A stretch of 37,621 bases of DNA from a virus. A program made the translations under genes and the position numbers. Of this stretch, positions 1-10,011 are shown one piece after another. A model generated the notes under the pieces. That model made no database searches. It was not told the DNA's origin and saw only the letters and a program-made list of their open reading frames with translations. The stretch spans positions 1 through 37,621 of IMG/VR virus record IMGVR_UViG_3300046028_001210. One strand, 5' to 3'. Each line of letters starts with the position of its first letter. Within the stretch, counting starts at the first letter, position 1.

Positions 1-770
1 ATAACCTCTGTTTGTGTTTTTAAAGCTAAAGTTTCTTTACCAAAACTCATTTTCCTATCGTACTCTGGGCGATTGGTACGGTATAGGGTAAGCAAATCTT
101 CGTGACTACCGTAAGTACCCATAGGGGCAACCAACTTAATATCTAGAAGTGCCATGTCTTCAGGTGAAGAAGTCTTTACTTTCTCTTTATCACTAAACCT
201 ATCTTTGACATAATTCATCTGTGCCCAACGGTCAGCACCAGATAAACCTGTTACCATACCTACGCGTTCACGAATCTTGTCTGACATGCCGGGAGTTTGT
301 GCAATTGCTTTCTTGGTTAGTGCATCAATGCGAGATACATACTCAGCATTAGACATACCACCCATAGATGCCTTCTTTAACCGATCTACTTCATTAGTAA
401 ACGCAGCCATTTGTGCATCACGTTGTACTTCACCCTCTGGCATTTGTGGGCCAGTGGATAGTGTTTGAAACCTATTTTGTTGTGCTTCTACTTGTGCAGC
501 TTGTTGACCAGCTACAGAAGCTGCTTGACCACTCATAAAGAATTCACCAGCAAGGCTAGTAGCCTCTTGTTCAGCAGACGCTACTTGGTAGTCTTGATAC
601 CCTTTGAATAGGGTTTCACCAACACCAGTTAGTGTCTTTGCAATTGAGGCATTACCCTCTGCAATTTGTCGAGATGCTTGAGCACTTGCCTCTGCTGCTT
701 TAATTAGTGGGTTAACACTAGCTGTGGCAGGTTCTAGGTTCTTAGTAATGTTTGCTTGATAGGTTGCCAT
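1..770 (-). CDS. Internal virion protein, gp15-like (partial, runs off the window)
   Basis: An open reading frame starts at an ATG at 770 and stays open for 256 codons to the window edge, so the C-terminus is missing. The visible part is Ala/Gln/Ser-rich and looks helical: an N-terminal stretch with many small residues (about 1-110), then a more mixed region (IDALTKKAI, MSDKIRERV, RTNRPEYDRK). It lies 1 nt past the stop of the 1968-residue virion protein, at the position where T7-like phages keep their ejected internal core proteins. By position and composition I assign it to the gp15-type core/ejection proteins, although in T7 gp15 precedes gp16 while here it follows the giant protein. There is no signal peptide or catalytic motif. 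Family membership is inference; the gene itself is clear. Confidence 0.7.
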   Translation of the reverse strand, partial: MATYQANITKNLEPATASVNPLIKAAEASAQASRQIAEGNASIAKTLTGVGETLFKGYQDYQVASAEQEATSLAGEFFMSGQAASVAGQQAAQVEAQQNRFQTLSTGPQMPEGEVQRDAQMAAFTNEVDRLKKASMGGMSNAEYVSRIDALTKKAIAQTPGMSDKIRERVGMVTGLSGADRWAQMNYVKDRFSDKEKVKTSSPEDMALLDIKLVAPMGTYGSHEDLLTLYRTNRPEYDRKMSFGKETLALKTQTEV

Positions 771-771
771 A

Positions 772-3700
772 TTAATTATTTACTCCAGTGTCTACCACAA
801 TATCTTTTACTGCCCAATCTTTAACAGCTTGGTCAGTTAACATTTTCTCATACTGAGTAAATGCTTCTACTTTGTAAGCTGCCTTATACAGCGTACGTAA
901 ATCTTCACCTGTATAACTATTTAAAATAGCTTGTACAATGGCTGCGTGTGTCTTGTGTCCTTCAGTGTCGTTATTACGCAGTGCAGTGAGGGCTAGCATA
1001 GCGTGCTTACCAACAGCCTTAGAAGCCTCTTTAATCTCTGCTGCTGCTGCCTTACGGCTAGAGAACAACACAGATAAGTCTTCCTGAGCAGCAGGAGGAA
1101 TACCAAACCCAATCATCCATGCTTCAGTGTCCGTTACACGGAACATAGCACCACCAGCACCACTCTGTACTTGGTTGTAGTTGCTCATTGCAATACGAGC
1201 TTTTTGAATGTTGTTAAAGAAAGAAAAACTACCTTTACCCATTTCACTCATTGCAATTTGTAAAGTGTCCATAGTCATTGGAGCCTTACTAATAATGCTG
1301 AATGCTTCACCAAAGCTACCTAAGATACGTAGTGCAGCAAAACCAGAAGGGCCAGCAGCTACTTCCATAAAACTCTTCTCAGGGTCTAGCATACCTTTAA
1401 CAATATCTTCGTAGTATTTGAAAGTATTGAACCGGCTACCAATGGCTAGCTTTGCTTCACCATCAGTGATGGCAGCAATCATACCTGCAACAACACCTTG
1501 TTGTACTGTGAGTCTACCTGTCTCAGACATATCTTCTGGGACAACTTCTGTGATTAAGTCACGGAAAGGCCACAAGAAGTTACCAGCAGTACCCATAACA
1601 ACAGCGTGTGTTACTAGTAATTGCAATGCTTCTTTTTGTGAGAACGCCCTAGTGTTGCCTAACAAACTCTGAATCACATTCATCATCAGCTTAACTTGAT
1701 ACTGAATAAACTGTGCTGGAATAGATTTCCAACCAGTTTGCCAAGTAGCTACGTTAGCCTTAGTCATGTTCTGTGTAAGGTCATCTTGACGCTTTAGAAT
1801 GGTACTAAGACTGTCATCAGTCCACCATGCAGCACCGGGATTTGCACCCATGAATTCCCTACGTGCAATATCAAAGCTAACTAGTCGTGAATACCCTTCA
1901 CCAGCATTGAATGGTGATGCAGACACAGCACCCACCTTGCGGCGTAGACCATTAAACAAACCATACTTACCTGTCTCTGCACCGTACAAGCTACTGCTAT
2001 TAATGCCATCCATTAAACCAGTACGCCGAATAGAACGCACCACTTCAACAAACTCATCTTCACTCATACCCAAGCCTAAGTTACTAAGTTTATTACCCTT
2101 AGCAACATTACGCCAAATATCTTCTTGGTCACTCATCAATGCTAGCGCGTACATGCTAGAACTCTTAGCACTCTTCAAGCCGTGTAGTGGGCTAATAGCA
2201 ACAGCATTGAACGCATTCATACCTTGCATGAAAAACTGCACTGGGTTGAATGCAAAGAAACTATGGAAAGCAATTGTACGTGCCCACACTGGATAGTCCT
2301 TAGTAGCACGTAGTGCAGCACCTAGTTTAGCTACACCCCTACCACCAGCTTTACCTTCAATACCCTCACTAACTAAACGCATAAACCCTAAATAAGATTT
2401 CTCTTCTTTAGTGGGAATATTCATTTGTGCAATGATGTAATCTTGTACTTTCTCAGCTACTTGTAAACGTTTGCTTTGACCAACGTACATACCCTTGTTA
2501 TTCAGCATATATGTAAATGCTGCCTCTGGGGTCATTGTACGAATGTTAGCTGGTAGATCATCTACGAAACTATTGAACCAACGTTGAATGTGCGACTCAC
2601 GCCACTCTGTAACGGCTGCTACATACGCAGTGTTACCAATCTCACTGGCAACAGAATCCATAGGGTTAATTGTGTTAACCGTATCTTCACCTCGTACAGA
2701 AATAACTTTATCACCACGCTTGCTAGAGAAGTTGGTAGACATACCAATTGTCTCTTTAACATAGTCATCATCAGTACGGTTATACTTAACTTCAATCTTA
2801 AAGTTGTCACCATACTTACCAGAGTTAAGTACGTCTAGTACATCTTCTGGCTTCCAACCAAACGGCTGCATAAGTCTACCAGCATCAGACAGAGTTAACT
2901 TACCTGCTGCATGTAGGCTAGCTGCTTCTTTAAATGCTTTAACGTATGCGTTTGCTTCTGACACTGTTGATGCTGTTCGATGAGTACTAGTAACAGACTC
3001 AATAGCACCATCAATCTCATAGTCTGAAGTAATCTTTACGAAATACTCATCACTATAGATGCGGCGATATTCACCAGCACGATAGGGGATAACATTTTCA
3101 ATCTTACTAGTAGCGTAACTACCTTCTTTAAAAGCAATTGTTTTACGAATCTTACCATCAATGGTTACTGGTTCAGCACTCTCGTAGAACGTATAACCCT
3201 TTTGGTTAGCCTCTTGAAGAAACTCATCACTAACACGCTGCATTGTACCCTCGTCAGCTAGGTACACATACTTACCAATAGCTGGAGTAGTTGGTTTAAC
3301 AAACAACGTAGATGAGCCATCCTCTAGTTTTAAACCAGTGGAAATCTGAACATAGCCACGGCGAATCATACTCTTGGTAGCTACATCGTTACGCATCTGA
3401 TACATAACATCACGTAGTGCCCTTACTTTGTAATAGGCAATACGGGCATTAAAAGACATACCGTTACCAGCAAGTTCTGCTTCGCTAAACACTTTACTAT
3501 CTTTATCACCTAACACTAGTGCGTCATTAAGTGCCACCATTTCAGATTTGTTTAACTTCTCAACGTGTGGGCGTACAAACTCAGTGAGTAACTTGATGTA
3601 GCGACTCTCTTGGTTGATACCTACTAAACGTTGTTCGTACAATTCTTTAGAGGTTGATAAGGCCCAATCACCTAACGAGAAGCGTGAAGCACTATTAATA

Positions 3701-6678
3701 TCAGCATCGGTATATTTACCAATGATGCTATAGTCTAGCTTTCTGTTAATTGGTTGCTCAACTAACCACCCTGTTTTCAAACCACGTTCAGCATCATCAA
3801 TTGCATTCAACTCATCAGAAACATTATCTAGTTCTTTTTGTAGAGCTTCAGTTGTAGGCTTAAGAGATTTACTTTCTTGAGTAAGGATAGATGCGTTTGT
3901 AACAGCTTGTGTAGCTTGTTCGTTAAGCAGTTTAATATGCTGGTTTAGCATAGCTGCAATGTTGGGGTCTACCCTACCTACTTCAGCTACAATACCTGCA
4001 CCCTTTAGATACTGTGTAATCTCCGCAGCAATGAGCTTAAAACCGTCTACAAGGCGTTTAAATGCCTGTCCCAATAGGTCGGTAGGTACTGCGTCACTAA
4101 ATGCCCATTTAGAGAAGTTCTCAGCAAAGAATTCAGAGTAACTAGTAGCCCAGCCGTGCATTTGTTTTTCGATGAGTTTATATGCGTTAACATCACCAGC
4201 GACATACTTGTCAATCCAAACAGACAAGTCTTCAACCATAGTAATACCACGGTATTCTATGAGTGCTTCAATGGGGAACATATCTGTAATGTTCTTCTTA
4301 ATACCCTCACCTTTATAAGCGATGTTCTTTAGTCGCAACCACTTGTTAAAGCTGCTATTCATAATGCCAAAGTATTTAGTGGCAAACTGAGCTTCAAACG
4401 CATGAGCATACTCGTGAGCAAATGTCTCCATATACTTACGTAGTGAGTTGTCTTTACCCACTGGCCTACGCATAACAATGAGACTTTGACCATTACCGTA
4501 GTCATAGTGTACAGCACCTGCACCTGCAAACTTACTTTTAAACTGTGCAGCAATGCCTTTAAGTGTAGCATCACCACTAGCAAGCATGTCATCATACTGA
4601 TAGACAACTACTTTACGATCACCCATGCCTAGTGCATTACCAACCTTATTAATAAACTCTAAAATAAACTTCTGTTGTGTATTAGCACTCACTGTAGCAT
4701 TACCAACAGTCATTGCACCCTTAGCACTAAGAATGTTTTGAAACTGTTGATCGAACGTAAGTTGAGCAGAAGATTGTGGGCGTGCATCTGGCACAAGTTT
4801 AGGAACGTTAATATTCCCTAACTCATCAACTTGTGTTTCGTTAGTTTTAATGAAGTCACGCACAACTTTAATGTGCGATCTAACCATGTCATCATTCCAA
4901 CCAGTTACGCTCTGTAACCACGCTGCAATTTCTGGGTCAGTTTTACTTGTTTTAGTAATACTTCCAAGTTGATATACAGCCTTATCAATGTCAGATTCAA
5001 AACTAAGAGTAGATGTTTTCCAACGAGGTTTAGCTGTGGTTAGGTTTTTAGGTACTGGTACAGTATCAACACCCACTAGTTCAGGTGTTACTTTAGCACG
5101 ACTCTTACGTTTGCTAGCAGCCACTACACTTAGTATCTCAGCCTCTAATGCAGCCTTACGTAGTAGCAAGTCTTTCTTAACACTCTCTTCAACTAAGAAA
5201 CCAGTGTTGGTAGTATCTGGTACTACCTTCATGTTTAACTTACCGTCTGTGTCGAATGCTTTAATGTAACTCTCAGCAGCTTCTTTAGTAATGAAACTAG
5301 TAGCATTCTCTGGCTTATACAACACCTTACCTGTAATGGATGTACCATCAGCAGACATAACAAAGTTGTCAACAGAGTGTACGTTTGGATTGCTAGCTCG
5401 TGAGTAGATACGTTGAATATCTTCCAACTCAGCAGCAGCTTCAGACGAACGAATACCCTTAGCTGCAATGGTGTTTTGCAGTTCTAAGATTAAACGTTCT
5501 ACTGGTTCTGTAATTATCTTTTGTAAATCACTAGCCGCAGTTGTAATTGACTCTGGCAATACTTTAGCAGCATTCATACTGACAAGTTTACCTAGGTCAA
5601 TAGCAGTACCAATACCAGTGAGTTCACCAGCTACAACACCTACAGCTTGTAGACGCTGCTTGTTAGCAATCTCTGAAGCTAGTTTAGCTGCATCAGCAGA
5701 TACAATAGCACCCTTACCGCCAGCGGCAGCAACAGATCGTTCAATGTTGTTTAAAGCCTTAGCACTCTTAAGTAGCTTAGTAGATTTAATTACAGCACCT
5801 GCACCAGACAGTGCAGCACCTACTACACCAATACGATCAAGCCAATCTTCCCAACCACCCCATGTTTGTTCTGCATTAGTAGCAACCTCTTGTACAACTA
5901 GGGCTGCTTGCCAATCAGTAATTACCCAACTACTTTTTAAATCGTTGTACAAACCTTCAAGCCACTCACCTTTTTTATCTTCGGCAATGGTGTTAAATAC
6001 AGCTTGTAAGTTGGTCTTTGTCTCACTTCGACCAGTGGTGCGACTAATAGCGTCCGCAGGGACACCATATTTAATTGCTACACGGTCAATAGCAGCACCT
6101 TGTTCTGCTGCAACTGGTGTAAGTTCATAAAATAATCCAGCAGCTATGTTTAATATTTTACCACCATCTACTGTAGCTCGTTCAAGCACAGCTTGTGCAG
6201 TGATGCGCCCACTAATGTTTTTAACAGCGTTACTAATATCAACAGGGCTATTGTTAAGTAGTACACCCGGATTACGTACTGCTGTATTCTCAACAGCTAA
6301 GTCTGTAAGTTCTTTAAGTTTAACTCTAACAACTTCTGCATTCTGTACAGACATTTGACCATACAAAGCATTACGTGCAGCTACGTTATTTAACGCCTCT
6401 TGTACCACACCTACTTGACCAACTTCAGCAGCTTTAGTAGCTGTGTTCATGTCTAGTTGGTTATTCTGAGGAACAGTTTTACGCCAGTTTTCGTCTACAA
6501 ACTGGTCAAAGTTTACTTCGTCACCTACATCTACTGTATCAGTAGCTGTAGTGACAATACCTTTAGCAATTGAATAATTACCAACGGATGTATTTGGTGC
6601 TTCTACTGTATCGTCAGCAGTGTATAGTGCAGTGGTTTCTTCTTGAACAGCATCACTATTCTCTTCGTATAATTGCAT
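772..6678 (-). CDS. Giant internal virion protein (gp16-like) with HExxH metallopeptidase motif
   Basis: This 1968-residue protein is the largest gene in the window and sits just after the gp14-like gene, where T7-like phages encode the core protein ejected with the DNA. Residues 755-759 read HEYAH in the context AHEYAHAFE, and about 90 residues later comes SYSEFFAENF (E849/E853). That is the spacing of zincin-type peptidases with a distal Glu ligand. I saw no obvious transglycosylase domain like the one at the N-terminus of T7 gp16. The N-terminal 600 residues are Ala/Val-rich and mostly helical. The C-terminal third contains the block FNPVQFFMQGMNAFNAVAIS (about residues 1470-1500), which resembles motifs in large virion proteins of marine podoviruses. 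Proteolysis of capsid, cell wall or host proteins during entry is possible but unproven. The start ATG lies 5 nt after the gp14-like stop. Confidence 0.8.
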   Translation of the reverse strand: MQLYEENSDAVQEETTALYTADDTVEAPNTSVGNYSIAKGIVTTATDTVDVGDEVNFDQFVDENWRKTVPQNNQLDMNTATKAAEVGQVGVVQEALNNVAARNALYGQMSVQNAEVVRVKLKELTDLAVENTAVRNPGVLLNNSPVDISNAVKNISGRITAQAVLERATVDGGKILNIAAGLFYELTPVAAEQGAAIDRVAIKYGVPADAISRTTGRSETKTNLQAVFNTIAEDKKGEWLEGLYNDLKSSWVITDWQAALVVQEVATNAEQTWGGWEDWLDRIGVVGAALSGAGAVIKSTKLLKSAKALNNIERSVAAAGGKGAIVSADAAKLASEIANKQRLQAVGVVAGELTGIGTAIDLGKLVSMNAAKVLPESITTAASDLQKIITEPVERLILELQNTIAAKGIRSSEAAAELEDIQRIYSRASNPNVHSVDNFVMSADGTSITGKVLYKPENATSFITKEAAESYIKAFDTDGKLNMKVVPDTTNTGFLVEESVKKDLLLRKAALEAEILSVVAASKRKSRAKVTPELVGVDTVPVPKNLTTAKPRWKTSTLSFESDIDKAVYQLGSITKTSKTDPEIAAWLQSVTGWNDDMVRSHIKVVRDFIKTNETQVDELGNINVPKLVPDARPQSSAQLTFDQQFQNILSAKGAMTVGNATVSANTQQKFILEFINKVGNALGMGDRKVVVYQYDDMLASGDATLKGIAAQFKSKFAGAGAVHYDYGNGQSLIVMRRPVGKDNSLRKYMETFAHEYAHAFEAQFATKYFGIMNSSFNKWLRLKNIAYKGEGIKKNITDMFPIEALIEYRGITMVEDLSVWIDKYVAGDVNAYKLIEKQMHGWATSYSEFFAENFSKWAFSDAVPTDLLGQAFKRLVDGFKLIAAEITQYLKGAGIVAEVGRVDPNIAAMLNQHIKLLNEQATQAVTNASILTQESKSLKPTTEALQKELDNVSDELNAIDDAERGLKTGWLVEQPINRKLDYSIIGKYTDADINSASRFSLGDWALSTSKELYEQRLVGINQESRYIKLLTEFVRPHVEKLNKSEMVALNDALVLGDKDSKVFSEAELAGNGMSFNARIAYYKVRALRDVMYQMRNDVATKSMIRRGYVQISTGLKLEDGSSTLFVKPTTPAIGKYVYLADEGTMQRVSDEFLQEANQKGYTFYESAEPVTIDGKIRKTIAFKEGSYATSKIENVIPYRAGEYRRIYSDEYFVKITSDYEIDGAIESVTSTHRTASTVSEANAYVKAFKEAASLHAAGKLTLSDAGRLMQPFGWKPEDVLDVLNSGKYGDNFKIEVKYNRTDDDYVKETIGMSTNFSSKRGDKVISVRGEDTVNTINPMDSVASEIGNTAYVAAVTEWRESHIQRWFNSFVDDLPANIRTMTPEAAFTYMLNNKGMYVGQSKRLQVAEKVQDYIIAQMNIPTKEEKSYLGFMRLVSEGIEGKAGGRGVAKLGAALRATKDYPVWARTIAFHSFFAFNPVQFFMQGMNAFNAVAISPLHGLKSAKSSSMYALALMSDQEDIWRNVAKGNKLSNLGLGMSEDEFVEVVRSIRRTGLMDGINSSSLYGAETGKYGLFNGLRRKVGAVSASPFNAGEGYSRLVSFDIARREFMGANPGAAWWTDDSLSTILKRQDDLTQNMTKANVATWQTGWKSIPAQFIQYQVKLMMNVIQSLLGNTRAFSQKEALQLLVTHAVVMGTAGNFLWPFRDLITEVVPEDMSETGRLTVQQGVVAGMIAAITDGEAKLAIGSRFNTFKYYEDIVKGMLDPEKSFMEVAAGPSGFAALRILGSFGEAFSIISKAPMTMDTLQIAMSEMGKGSFSFFNNIQKARIAMSNYNQVQSGAGGAMFRVTDTEAWMIGFGIPPAAQEDLSVLFSSRKAAAAEIKEASKAVGKHAMLALTALRNNDTEGHKTHAAIVQAILNSYTGEDLRTLYKAAYKVEAFTQYEKMLTDQAVKDWAVKDIVVDTGVNN

Positions 6679-6683
6679 TATTA

Positions 6684-7217
6684 TTACTTTCTAGTTGCTG
6701 AAAAAATAGTACCACTAAGCTGACCAACACTACCCCAAGCAGCAGCATTACTTTGAGCAACTGCAATCTTAGCAGCACCAGCACTTTGTGCCCTAGCACC
6801 TTCTAATTGTGCTCCACCAATGGCAGTGTTAGCTTCTGCAATTTCAGACATATACGAGAGGTTACTAGCTGCTTGACTACCTACACTACCTATACCTCCA
6901 GCAAGGGCACTACTGCCCACACCACCCGTTTGAGCAGCAATGTTAGTCATAGCTGCTTGTGCTGTACGTGCTTCTCTAATTTGTTGTCTAACTGTACGTA
7001 CATTCTGTACTTCTGCTTTTTGTGCTTCAGCAGCATATTGTTTTTCAGCAGCAACTTGTTGTTGTTGCGCTGAAGCAGCAGCAGCTTGCCCTGCTTTCTT
7101 AGTCTCTTGAATGCTTTGAACGGTACTAACGGCAGTAGCAGCAACAGCAACACCAGCTACTGTAGCTGCTGTACCTGCTAAACCCAAACCAACACCAATT
7201 GCTGTAAATACTGCCAT
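6684..7217 (-). CDS. Internal virion protein B, gp14-like
   Basis: The 177-residue protein opens with a Gly/Ala/Val hydrophobic stretch (about residues 3-32) that could insert in a membrane. A Gln/Ala/Lys-rich helical stretch follows (38-85), then a Gly/Ser/Ala-rich second half ending in ATRK. This layout of an N-terminal hydrophobic helix plus a low-complexity helical region is typical of gp14-type virion proteins, which are ejected and help form the channel across the outer membrane. The gene sits between the GNAT-like gp13 homologue and the giant gp16-like protein, the same order as T7 genes 13-14-16, with a 2-nt gap to its upstream neighbour. No sequence motif fixes the function, so the call rests on order, length and composition. 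Confidence 0.72.
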   Translation of the reverse strand: MAVFTAIGVGLGLAGTAATVAGVAVAATAVSTVQSIQETKKAGQAAAASAQQQQVAAEKQYAAEAQKAEVQNVRTVRQQIREARTAQAAMTNIAAQTGGVGSSALAGGIGSVGSQAASNLSYMSEIAEANTAIGGAQLEGARAQSAGAAKIAVAQSNAAAWGSVGQLSGTIFSATRK

Positions 7218-7219
7218 AA

Positions 7220-7648
7220 TTAAACCTTTGTAAATGCTAGTTCAGCAGGTTCATAACCTAGCTTACTTAATGTTGATGTTTTAATATTACTCTTAGGTAA
7301 TAATGATAATGCAATTTTAGAACCTACTGGTGCTATACTTTCAAATTGTTTTAATAATCTAACTGATACAGAAGATTCTCTGTACTCTTCTTCTACCCAC
7401 CAGAAAAGTTCTTGACATATAGTTTCATTTTTATTCCACATATTAGGAACAACTACACCGCCAATTACTCCAATAATTACACTATCTTTTTCTGCTACGT
7501 ATATAAAACCTGTTTTTAAAAGTTGTTGCAGTGTTTCTTTTACACTATCTTCATCCCATTTAAAGTGGTTAAAATATTCTACAAAACTTTTAGCTATGTT
7601 AGTTAAAGCAACTAAATCAAGTTCGGTTGCTAAACGTATGTTAGACAT
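7220..7648 (-). CDS. GNAT-fold protein, gp13-like
   Basis: This 142-residue protein begins with a GNAT-type first strand and helix (IRLATELDLVALTNIAKSF). It continues with the central beta hairpin (FIYVAEKDSVIIGVIGGVVV, about 50-70) and a WWVEEEYRESSVSVRLL segment (about 85-100) at the position of the acetyl-CoA-binding P-loop and helix, then a C-terminal strand ending in LGYEP. The classical RxxGxG/A loop is degenerate (YRESSVS), so cofactor binding is uncertain. The T7 gp13 family has the same fold and maps to the same place, between tail tube gene 12 and gene 14. It is needed for virion morphogenesis. The start overlaps the end of the tail tubular B gene by 8 nt. Acetyltransferase activity is possible but unproven. 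Confidence 0.72.
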   Translation of the reverse strand: MSNIRLATELDLVALTNIAKSFVEYFNHFKWDEDSVKETLQQLLKTGFIYVAEKDSVIIGVIGGVVVPNMWNKNETICQELFWWVEEEYRESSVSVRLLKQFESIAPVGSKIALSLLPKSNIKTSTLSKLGYEPAELAFTKV

Positions 7649-9824
7649 TAGTATTACCTACAAATGTCCCTGTCCAACCTACAATCTTCATATCTTTACC
7701 TGCTTCACTAGCGAACTTAAACTGAACAGCTTTACCTCTACCACGTAGTTTGTTCTTAGTAATGACTAGCGGATAACCATCATCAAAGGGGCCAGCACCA
7801 ACAGTGAAGAATGCACGTAGTTGACGGTATACTTGTACTTCATCTGCCCACTTTCCCGGATATGCGTTGTCAGTAAAGTCCCATCGACTTTGCATCAAGC
7901 AACTACTTTGGTTAAGTGGATTAGAGTTAACATCAAACTCAGTTTCTGTACGTTTCATAAACACCGTCAGATATTGTCCTGTCTTAGCACGAGAGGGGCC
8001 ATTGCCACCCATGTTGTACCCAGTGATGAAATAAGAGTCTTCTTCAACAGAAGCTGTGTTAGCTGCATACCAATCTTTAAATTTAGTTGCGCTATCACGT
8101 TGGTTTGTCATGTCACTAAATGTTAATGAGTAAACACTACCAGTGTAGTGTAGTGTCAGAAACTTAAACAACTTCTTAGTGCCGTTAATAACTGCTAAGT
8201 CTGCTTGTACATTATCAACCCCTGCAATAACGTCATCGACACCTGCAATAATTTCGTACGTAAGTTCTGCCTCGTTAGTCTCACGAGTAATCTCAATAGA
8301 CACAGGGATGGAACCAACAGCAGTGTTGTAACTAAACCAATACCAGCTATTAAGACGTAAGTCTAATGCTAGTACGTGATCTTTATTAAACTTACCTGTA
8401 CTAGTAGTTGTACTAGTGCTACTAGTATACAACCAATAAATAGTTTTATCTGTTGCGTTATAACTGCCTTCAGCATACAGTTTACTTAGTACAGGAATTT
8501 CTTCAAAGAATGATTTAATGTTTTGATCGCTAACGTTCTTACTTACGAACTCAGCACCAGATGCACCGGGGGAGATTGCATAAATACCACTGGTAGACCA
8601 ATAGATAAGAGTGTCTTCAACAACAACAATGCTTTTACCTGCGTTACAACCAACAGTTGATACGCGCTCAACAGAGTAGGAGCCAGCAGTGAAGCCTACG
8701 TTAATACCGCTGATAAACCAAACACCGTTGGTTGCCAACACCATAATACCACGACCTAGTGGCTGTAGTGATAAGATTTCACCAGCTTCAGGAATCTGTA
8801 CTGTGCCACCATCATCATCTTCTAAATCACTAAACACTTCAGATGTAGGGTCATTAGTTTGGTAGCACATACCAATCTTGTCGAATGTATCTAACACTTG
8901 ACTAAAGTAAATGCTACCTAGTTCATTAGTACTAGGAAGACCAGCATACCAAACACGACCAGCAAAGAATGCACAACTCTTAGGGCGGTAGGATGTAGTT
9001 GGGAATGCGTCAATAATAAAGTGCCCTTTAGGGGCAGGGGAGTTACCAAAGTCTTGTTTGTTTAAGAATGCTGGTTGAAAGTCATCATTAGTATCCTTAC
9101 CATAAATCCACTGTTTAGTGTTGGCAGGATACTTATTACTGTTAGCAGACAAGTAGGATGAAATCTTACTATCTGTCCAACCTTGGTTATACAAGTTGTA
9201 TTTTACATTAGCTAGTGTTTGACCTCGTGCAATCCACTCTGCCTCGGTATACTCTGCGTCAATTAGCGCACCTGTATCTACACCTTTAAAATCACGATTT
9301 TGTAAACTAATTACAGCAGTTGTGATTGTATCTGTTGCACTGTCGTATGTGATAACAATGGGATTAGTATTCTTACTAGTAACAATGAGTTTACCGTAAG
9401 TAGATGCAAAGCTGCAAATACCAGTGCCAGATATTTCAGTATTACCAAATGCCTTGTAAGTATCTAGATCAATTGTGAATGACTTTTTAGTACCACTCAC
9501 TACACCAGTAGCACCGTTATAGAAATGCAGTGTAGGCCCTGTCTGAGCCACAATAAAGTCTAGGTTACCATTACCCCCTACGGTAGTCCAAATACCCGTT
9601 GTAAAGGCCCACAAGTCTTTCTGATCGGGTGTAATAGCAGACGCAAACAGTGTGTAGTTCTCTTCGTAGTCTAAACCATTACGGCGCTCCACACTACCGT
9701 CAGGGCTAGGCACAACATTGACACCCTCTTTCCAAGAGTTGTCTGGAGTAATGAAAAAGCCGCCTTCAGTATTAAGGCCACCTACAAAGGTAAAACTATC
9801 TTTTACAGCGGCTTGTACTGCCAT
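7641..9824 (-). CDS. Tail tubular protein B (gp12-like)
   Basis: The 727-residue protein is beta-rich and starts with the signature region of tail tubular protein B homologues: SFTFVGGLNTEG near the N-terminus, then NVVPSPDGSVERRNGLDYE. Further on come typical blocks such as FFAGRVWYAGLP and GIMVLATNGVWFISG, features of the beta-propeller-like nozzle. It should form the distal nozzle of the short tail that contacts fibres and the cell surface. Upstream lie tail tubular A and three small conserved genes, downstream the gp13-like gene, as in T7-like virion blocks. The start ATG is 1 nt past the preceding stop. Length is near that of T7 gp12 (794 residues). This is one of the safest calls in the left arm. 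Confidence 0.88.
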   Translation of the reverse strand: MAVQAAVKDSFTFVGGLNTEGGFFITPDNSWKEGVNVVPSPDGSVERRNGLDYEENYTLFASAITPDQKDLWAFTTGIWTTVGGNGNLDFIVAQTGPTLHFYNGATGVVSGTKKSFTIDLDTYKAFGNTEISGTGICSFASTYGKLIVTSKNTNPIVITYDSATDTITTAVISLQNRDFKGVDTGALIDAEYTEAEWIARGQTLANVKYNLYNQGWTDSKISSYLSANSNKYPANTKQWIYGKDTNDDFQPAFLNKQDFGNSPAPKGHFIIDAFPTTSYRPKSCAFFAGRVWYAGLPSTNELGSIYFSQVLDTFDKIGMCYQTNDPTSEVFSDLEDDDGGTVQIPEAGEILSLQPLGRGIMVLATNGVWFISGINVGFTAGSYSVERVSTVGCNAGKSIVVVEDTLIYWSTSGIYAISPGASGAEFVSKNVSDQNIKSFFEEIPVLSKLYAEGSYNATDKTIYWLYTSSTSTTTSTGKFNKDHVLALDLRLNSWYWFSYNTAVGSIPVSIEITRETNEAELTYEIIAGVDDVIAGVDNVQADLAVINGTKKLFKFLTLHYTGSVYSLTFSDMTNQRDSATKFKDWYAANTASVEEDSYFITGYNMGGNGPSRAKTGQYLTVFMKRTETEFDVNSNPLNQSSCLMQSRWDFTDNAYPGKWADEVQVYRQLRAFFTVGAGPFDDGYPLVITKNKLRGRGKAVQFKFASEAGKDMKIVGWTGTFVGNTNV

Positions 9825-9825
9825 A

Positions 9826-10011
9826 TTACATTACACCTTTCCACTTACTTTTGTTTACGTCTTTGGGTTGCTCTTCAACAATACCAAGTTCTTTCTTAGC
9901 TCTATCTCCTGCTACAGCAAGTTTCTCTAATCGAGTTTTACGTTGCTGTGCATCTTCTTTAAGAATTGGTTTCTGTTTCAATTTCAATACCCCTACGTTC
10001 AGCAATTGCAA
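9826..10011 (-). CDS. Small basic protein with KDVNxxKxKGVM C-terminus
   Basis: A frame of about 61 codons lies between two tail tube genes and ends 1 nt before the tail tubular B start. It is Lys/Glu-rich and helical (KEDAQQRKTRLEKLAVAG) and ends PKDVNKSKWKGVM. The first start available is a TTG at 10011, well inside the upstream gene. A later in-frame TTG near 9981 is preceded by AGGGG and may be the real start, so the 5' end is uncertain. The C-terminal KDVN..K.KGVM motif is shared with the small protein at 10221-10388. I recognise no function. Position suggests a minor virion or assembly factor. Confidence 0.6.
   Translation of the reverse strand: MQLLNVGVLKLKQKPILKEDAQQRKTRLEKLAVAGDRAKKELGIVEEQPKDVNKSKWKGVM

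Noticed and set aside
1799-2296. 165-codon plus-strand open frame opposite the giant virion gene
   Set aside because: Antisense shadow with low-complexity Leu/Ser composition and no ribosome site.
5468-6130. 220-codon plus-strand open frame inside the giant virion gene
   Set aside because: It is antisense to a clear gene, Ser/Ala/Thr/Leu-rich as expected of a mirrored frame, and has no ribosome site or context.
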